A program made the translations under genes and the position numbers. Under the pieces are notes generated by a model. That model made no database searches. It had not been told where the DNA came from and saw nothing but the letters and a program-made list of their open reading frames with translations. From contig NZ_CP021780.1 in NCBI RefSeq assembly GCF_002192415.1, positions 806,001-870,000 of the forward strand: DNA of 64,000 nucleotides, read 5' to 3'. Within the stretch, counting starts at the first letter, position 1. The number at the start of each line of letters is the position of its first letter. This document shows positions 60,229-64,000 of the stretch, piece by piece. This DNA comes from Paenibacillus donghaensis. GTDB taxonomy: Bacteria > Bacillota > Bacilli > Paenibacillales > Paenibacillaceae.

Positions 60229-62010
60229 ATGTTGACAGAAGCAGCCCATACACAAGTTCCGCGTCCGGAGTATCCGAGGCCCGAGTTTCTCCGTAAAGAG
60301 TGGCTAAGCCTGAATGGAGAATGGGATTTTAGTTTTGATGACGAAGGCGTTGGTGAGGAAGAAGCATGGTACCTGGCTGATGCCCCCGCTTTTGCACGAA
60401 CCATCCAAGTGCCCTTTGCGTTTCAGAGTAAGCTGAGCGGCATTGAAGACCCTTCTTTTCATGACGTGGTGTGGTACAGAAGGACCTTTGAGATCCCAGA
60501 GGATTGGGACGGCAAGCGGATCGTGCTTCATTTCGGAGCCGTAGATTATTTGGCCAAAGTCTGGGTGAACGGGCAGCTGGTGGCCACGCATGAAGGCGGA
60601 CATACGCCATTTCAGGCAGATATCACCGCTTCGCTGATCCAAGGAAGCAACACCATTGTGCTGCGCGCGGAGGATTTCAGCCGGGATGTAACCTTGCCGA
60701 GGGGCAAGCAATACTGGCTTGAGCAGTCAGCCGCCATCTTCTATACCCGCACAACCGGCATCTGGCAGAGCGTCTGGATTGAACCGCTGACTGCGGTGCA
60801 TCTCACTAAAACTATGATGACGCCTGACATTGACCGCAATGAAATCCGGCTTCGGATGTTCCTGCAGGGGTTTAAGGCTGCCGATGATCTCAAGCTGAGC
60901 ATCACGATATCCTATGGCGGTGAAGTGGTTGCAGAAGATCAATATAGAGTCGGGGCTGCCGAGCAGCTTCGGACCATTGGTCTGGGTGATTTCACGGATC
61001 ACGGTCTGGGGCGTCTATGGAGCCCGGAGCATCCGAACCTGTATGACATTCAATTCCGGCTAGTTCGGAATGAGGAGATTATCGATGAAGTCGCCGGTTA
61101 TTTCGGCATGCGCAAGGTATCGATTGAGGATGGCAGGCTATGCCTGAATAACCGCCCGTATTTCCAGAGACTGGTGCTGGATCAGGGATATTTCCCTGGT
61201 GGCATTCTAACTGCACCTTCCGACGAAGCTCTGAAACGCGATGTGGAGCTGGCGAAGGAAATGGGGTTCAACGGAGTTAGGAAGCACCAGAAGACAGAAG
61301 ATCCCCGTTTCCTGTACTGGTGTGACAAGCTTGGCCTGCTGGTATGGAGCGAAGCAGCCAATGCCTACGAATATTCCGAGGCGTATGTCCGCCGTTTCAC
61401 TGCGGAATGGCAGGAGATCATCGAACGCGACTATAACCATCCAAGCATTGTGGCCTGGGTTCCGCTGAATGAGAGTTGGGGGGTTCCCAATGTTCAGATT
61501 GACATCCAGCAGCAGCAGCACGGACTGGCTATGTATCACTTAACGAAATCCTTGGATGCGATGAGGCCTGTGGTGTATAACGATGGATGGGAGCATATGA
61601 CTACCGACCTGGTAACCATTCACGACTATGAGAGTCGTCAAGAAGTGCTGGAAGAGAGATATGCCACGGCAGAATCCGCCGTGAATGCGATGCCGGCAAA
61701 CCGGAAGATTTTTGTAGGCGGAGCTTCGTATCAAGGCCAGCCCATTCTTGTATCGGAGTTTGGCGGAATTGCCTTCAAGAAAAGCGATTGGGAGGGCTGG
61801 GGTTATTCCGGGGCGGAGAATGAAGCGGATTTCTTGATTAAGCTTAAGGCTGTGGTGGACCCGATGTTCACTTCGCCGGTGATCCAGGGTTATTGCTATA
61901 CCCAGTTAACAGATGTCGAGCAGGAAATCAATGGTTTGCTCACTTATGACAGAAAGCCCAAAGCGCCGCTCGCAACCATTCGCAATATTATGATGCATCT
62001 CCATAACTAA
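60229..62010 (+). CDS. GH2 family glycoside hydrolase
   Basis: The 593-residue protein has the GH2 order: sugar-binding jelly roll (about 15-190, SLNGEWDFSFD, RRTFEIPEDWDG), immunoglobulin-like sandwich (about 190-290) and a TIM barrel. Acid/base Glu415 (WVPLNESWG) and nucleophile Glu510 (LVSEFGGIAF) are in place. It is shorter than LacZ and resembles beta-galactosidase/beta-glucuronidase-like cytoplasmic members; the exact sugar is unclear. Associated GH43 remnants suggest plant polysaccharide use. GGAGTGAAG precedes the ATG. It is likely read from the promoter at 59542 through the broken lipoprotein gene. The next gene is cut after 13 codons by an insertion. Confidence 0.9.
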   Translation: MLTEAAHTQVPRPEYPRPEFLRKEWLSLNGEWDFSFDDEGVGEEEAWYLADAPAFARTIQVPFAFQSKLSGIEDPSFHDVVWYRRTFEIPEDWDGKRIVLHFGAVDYLAKVWVNGQLVATHEGGHTPFQADITASLIQGSNTIVLRAEDFSRDVTLPRGKQYWLEQSAAIFYTRTTGIWQSVWIEPLTAVHLTKTMMTPDIDRNEIRLRMFLQGFKAADDLKLSITISYGGEVVAEDQYRVGAAEQLRTIGLGDFTDHGLGRLWSPEHPNLYDIQFRLVRNEEIIDEVAGYFGMRKVSIEDGRLCLNNRPYFQRLVLDQGYFPGGILTAPSDEALKRDVELAKEMGFNGVRKHQKTEDPRFLYWCDKLGLLVWSEAANAYEYSEAYVRRFTAEWQEIIERDYNHPSIVAWVPLNESWGVPNVQIDIQQQQHGLAMYHLTKSLDAMRPVVYNDGWEHMTTDLVTIHDYESRQEVLEERYATAESAVNAMPANRKIFVGGASYQGQPILVSEFGGIAFKKSDWEGWGYSGAENEADFLIKLKAVVDPMFTSPVIQGYCYTQLTDVEQEINGLLTYDRKPKAPLATIRNIMMHLHN

Positions 62011-62035
62011 TACTTATATAGAAGGAGTTACACAA

Positions 62036-62077
62036 TGGCACATCTTTCAACGCTTCCGCGTCCCGTAATTGATAGAT
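62036..62077 (+). pseudogene. First 13 codons of an interrupted gene
   Basis: GAAGGAG is followed 8 bases later by an ATG and MAHLSTLPRPVID, and then the frame meets a stop within IS-like sequence. It starts 26 bases after the GH2 stop, so it was probably the next gene of that operon. The family cannot be told from 13 residues. Confidence 0.6.
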
Positions 62078-62330
62078 AGTTATCGCAAACTCGTGACTTC
62101 AGTCGTGAGTTAGAACACTGCGGATAGGGTGTGGCTTATGCCACACTAACTATCCGACAGATGTTTAGGTGACTATTGCAATAATCCCTTTACGAGGTTA
62201 CGTCTATGCCATTCAGTACCTAATATGATTAAAGCGTTAAAGGGTGTTTCCGCGAGACTTTTGTTTAAAGAGTTTCCTAAGATCAAGCAAGAAATTGCGG
62301 GGAGATAATCTTTGGAATCCTTCTTATTTT
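62074..62330 (+). mobile_element. IS200/IS605-type remnant
   Basis: Right after TTGAT (62069-62073) comes a terminal-type imperfect hairpin (AACTCGTGACTT/CAGTCGTGAGTT, 62088-62111) and a second hairpin (CGGATAG..GTGTGGC/GCCACAC..CTATCCG, 62121-62156). At 62219-62308 the frame PNMIKALKGVSARLLFKEFP is the C-terminal part of a Y1 HUH transposase (TnpA). It continues as DNLWNPSYFV in another frame, so it is frameshifted. The catalytic N-terminal part is missing. TTGAT is the known insertion target of ISDra2-like elements. The remnant cannot move by itself. Confidence 0.75.
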
Positions 62331-62432
62331 GTCCTGCCAGGCCCCCTGCGTGGGGTCTGCTGATGTATTCTCCTTCACATACATCCGGTGGTTCACATTA
62401 TCTCCATCGTCCATCGCATAGTAGATGTACCA
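62331..62432 (-). pseudogene. GH43 glycosidase fragment, 34 codons, N-terminal part
   Basis: Reading leftward from 62432, the frame gives WYIYYAMDDGDNVNHRMYV and then ENTSADPTQGAWQD, typical of the early propeller blade of GH43 enzymes. It is cut at both ends: stop-containing sequence upstream and the IS remnant downstream. Position in the protein family is just before the part kept at 58727-59290. From 62433 to 62678 I see no gene. Confidence 0.7.
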
Positions 62433-62678
62433 GGCCCTAATTGTTTTTCACTACATTAAGAAGTAAGATAAATATAATACTCGATCTAAAAATCAGGGTT
62501 TGACTATACGAGTGAACAGAGCGGAGGGGCGGAGGGATTCTGGAGAAACGGTAGTGTTCGCCTTTAAAGACCGATCGTAAGAACCCTCCGAACCCGTAGC
62601 GGGCATCATTCACTAGGGGCAACCGCTGATTTTGGTTTTGTGCCAATATAATGAATAGGAAATAAGGAGAGCTGAATT

Positions 62679-63626
62679 GTGCTGGAACTTAGCTTGAGTG
62701 ACCCGGACAAACTGGTCACGGTAACCCATGCCTTATCCACTCGTTCCAGGGTTGATATTCTTCGGCTATTAAACTCCAAAAACTTAAATATTATCGAAAT
62801 TGCCGAGAAGCTGAAGCTTCCGGTCTCCACGGTAGCGAGCAATATCAAAGTGTTGGAGGCGGCTGAGTTAATTCATACCGAATTGGTTCCGGCATCCCGC
62901 GGGGCGATGAAAGTCTGCAGCAGGAATTATGACGATCTTCACATTACCTTGAACCTGAAGAAACCGATGTCTACCGGAGTGACGCATGTCTATGAGGTAG
63001 AGATGCCGATTGGCCATTATAGCGATTGTGAGGTATCCCCCACCTGCGGGATGGCTAATGCCGAGGGCATGCTTATCAAGGAGGATGAACCGGCGAGCTT
63101 CTATCACCCTAAACATGTCAACGCCCAGCTGATCTGGCTCCGCAAAGGCTTCCTGGAATATTTGCTGCCTATGGATATCCCTGCCGGAGCGAGAATAGAG
63201 TCGCTTGAGCTGTCTATGGAGATGTGTTCCGAAGCACCGAATTATGACCAGAACTGGCCTTCGAATATTTCTGTATGGGTAAATCATGCGGAGATTGGCA
63301 TGTGGACCAGTCCTGGTGATTTCGGTGACCGGCGGGGCAAGCTGAATCCGAATTGGTGGTTTGACGGCTCCACTCAATATGGGTTTCTCAAAACCTGGCG
63401 TGTTGACCATGAGAAGACGACGCTTGATATGGAGAAGGTGTCTGGTGTTGCTCTGAATGATCTTCAGATGGATCAGAGTCCCAAGTTGCGTCTGCGCATT
63501 GGAATTAACCCTGATGCTGTGCATCAGGGCGGGCTGAACCTGTTCGGCCGTCAATTCGGGGATTATGAACAGCATATTCTGATGCAGGTGAAATATACGA
63601 TGGATCAGGCTGAGGATAACTTATAA
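62679..63626 (+). CDS. ArsR-like winged-helix regulator with large C-terminal domain (paralog 2)
   Basis: The 315-residue protein repeats the design of the gene at 13462-14379: an ArsR-type winged helix (about residues 12-75: HALSTRSRVDILRLLNSKNL, IEIAEKLKLPVSTVASNIKV), then a domain of about 200 residues. Its landmarks are IGHYSDCEVSPTCGMA, WLRKGFLEYLLP, EAPNYDQNWPSNISVWV, GMWTSPGDFGDRRG and NLFGRQFGDYEQH. The two are clearly homologous throughout. Start is GTG at 62679 with AAGGAG about 10 bases upstream. It follows a GH2 gene and decayed glycosidase genes, and may have controlled them. Ligand is unknown. Confidence 0.8.
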   Translation: MLELSLSDPDKLVTVTHALSTRSRVDILRLLNSKNLNIIEIAEKLKLPVSTVASNIKVLEAAELIHTELVPASRGAMKVCSRNYDDLHITLNLKKPMSTGVTHVYEVEMPIGHYSDCEVSPTCGMANAEGMLIKEDEPASFYHPKHVNAQLIWLRKGFLEYLLPMDIPAGARIESLELSMEMCSEAPNYDQNWPSNISVWVNHAEIGMWTSPGDFGDRRGKLNPNWWFDGSTQYGFLKTWRVDHEKTTLDMEKVSGVALNDLQMDQSPKLRLRIGINPDAVHQGGLNLFGRQFGDYEQHILMQVKYTMDQAEDNL

Positions 63627-63656
63627 CGGCAGTCTACTCTTTCATACTCGCCAGAG

Positions 63657-64000
63657 TCAGGGAGTACGGCGGAGAGCGGCGCGCTGCAGGGTGATCATCC
63701 AGTCGACGGACGGCTCAACAAGCGGGTGGAGCAGATGTTTAACACCGGGTTGGGCCAGCAGTACAGTAGAGAGAATTGCGCAGAGCAGCAGGACAACTGT
63801 GCCGGCGGCATTGCCGATATAGGCATACAATCCGGAAACGGCGGCCAAACGGACGATAAAGCCGTGCAGCAGAAAGACATAAAGCGTGCGGCGGCCCCAG
63901 TCGGTCATACGGCTCACCTGGTAAGGCACCCAGCCGAGGAAAGCCAGGGAGGCGGTGATCTGCAGAGCGTATACTGCAAGCCGGTACAGACCTGCATACC
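63657..64000 (-). CDS. Acyltransferase family 3 membrane protein, C-terminal part
   Basis: The frame is open to the window edge, so the N-terminus lies beyond 64000. The visible 114 codons show three membrane-type segments and YVFLLHGFIVRLAAVSGLYA, typical of the C-terminal end of acyltransferase family 3 / fucose 4-O-acetylase-like proteins, which acetylate cell-surface sugars. The full protein would have about 330-380 residues. It is convergent with the regulator gene, with a 30-base gap. Confidence 0.7.
   Translation of the reverse strand, partial: YAGLYRLAVYALQITASLAFLGWVPYQVSRMTDWGRRTLYVFLLHGFIVRLAAVSGLYAYIGNAAGTVVLLLCAILSTVLLAQPGVKHLLHPLVEPSVDWMITLQRAALRRTP

Overview
The window reads as chromosomal DNA of a Paenibacillus-like, low-to-mid GC Gram-positive bacterium (Bacillales). 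The reasons are the Bacillus-type order alaS - ireB - ruvX - DUF1292 - mltG - two U32 proteins, a T-box leader in front of alaS, strong AGGAGG-type ribosome sites, cre-like boxes, YesM/YesN-type two-component proteins, and a large set of carbohydrate-use genes. No rRNA, tRNA or CRISPR array was seen. Both window ends cut through genes.

Layout. 1-7.6 kb: L-fucose use, with a GH95 fucosidase (5' end missing), a DeoR-type regulator, and the divergent fucI - kinase - aldolase - mutarotase operon behind an operator/promoter region. 7.7-9.9 kb: gene remnants and a 42-copy, 19-bp tandem array. 10-19 kb: a GNAT enzyme, small zinc-binding proteins, a GH51 arabinofuranosidase, an unusual winged-helix regulator with a large C-terminal domain, three repeat families, a DUF3139 protein, an amidase, an AraC regulator and a MarR remnant. 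19-28 kb: the housekeeping alaS-to-U32 block, including a small MITE-like insertion with a target duplication. 28-35 kb: a chemoreceptor and an operon of YesM-like kinase, orphan sugar-binding lipoprotein and LacI regulator. 35-38.6 kb: manganese catalase, an RCC1-repeat secreted protein, and more repeats. 38.6-51 kb: a beta-mannan locus (GH113 mannanase, cellobiose 2-epimerase-type protein, two GH130 phosphorylases, ABC importer without ATPase, CE7 esterase, YesN-type response regulator, second chemoreceptor). 51-58.6 kb: class B penicillin-binding protein, AI-2E-family membrane protein, polysaccharide deacetylase and ilvD. 58.7-64 kb: a decayed region with split GH43 fragments, an IS200/IS605 remnant, an intact GH2 enzyme, a second copy of the unusual regulator and a partial acyltransferase.

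How it fits together. The mannan genes suggest import of oligosaccharides, cleavage and deacetylation in the cytoplasm, epimerisation of mannobiose to mannosyl-glucose, and phosphorolysis to mannose 1-phosphate. The kinase at 30.8 kb lacks an adjacent regulator and the regulator at 42.3 kb lacks an adjacent kinase, so they may be partners. ATAACAA-type motifs recur at the mannan promoters, one of which also carries a good cre box.

The points most worth a second look are the two paralogous winged-helix regulators with an unidentified C-terminal domain, each near a glycosidase gene; the MITE-like insertion with a nearby related unoccupied site; the many separate palindrome and tandem-repeat families between genes; and the split kinase/regulator and chemoreceptor arrangement around the mannan locus.
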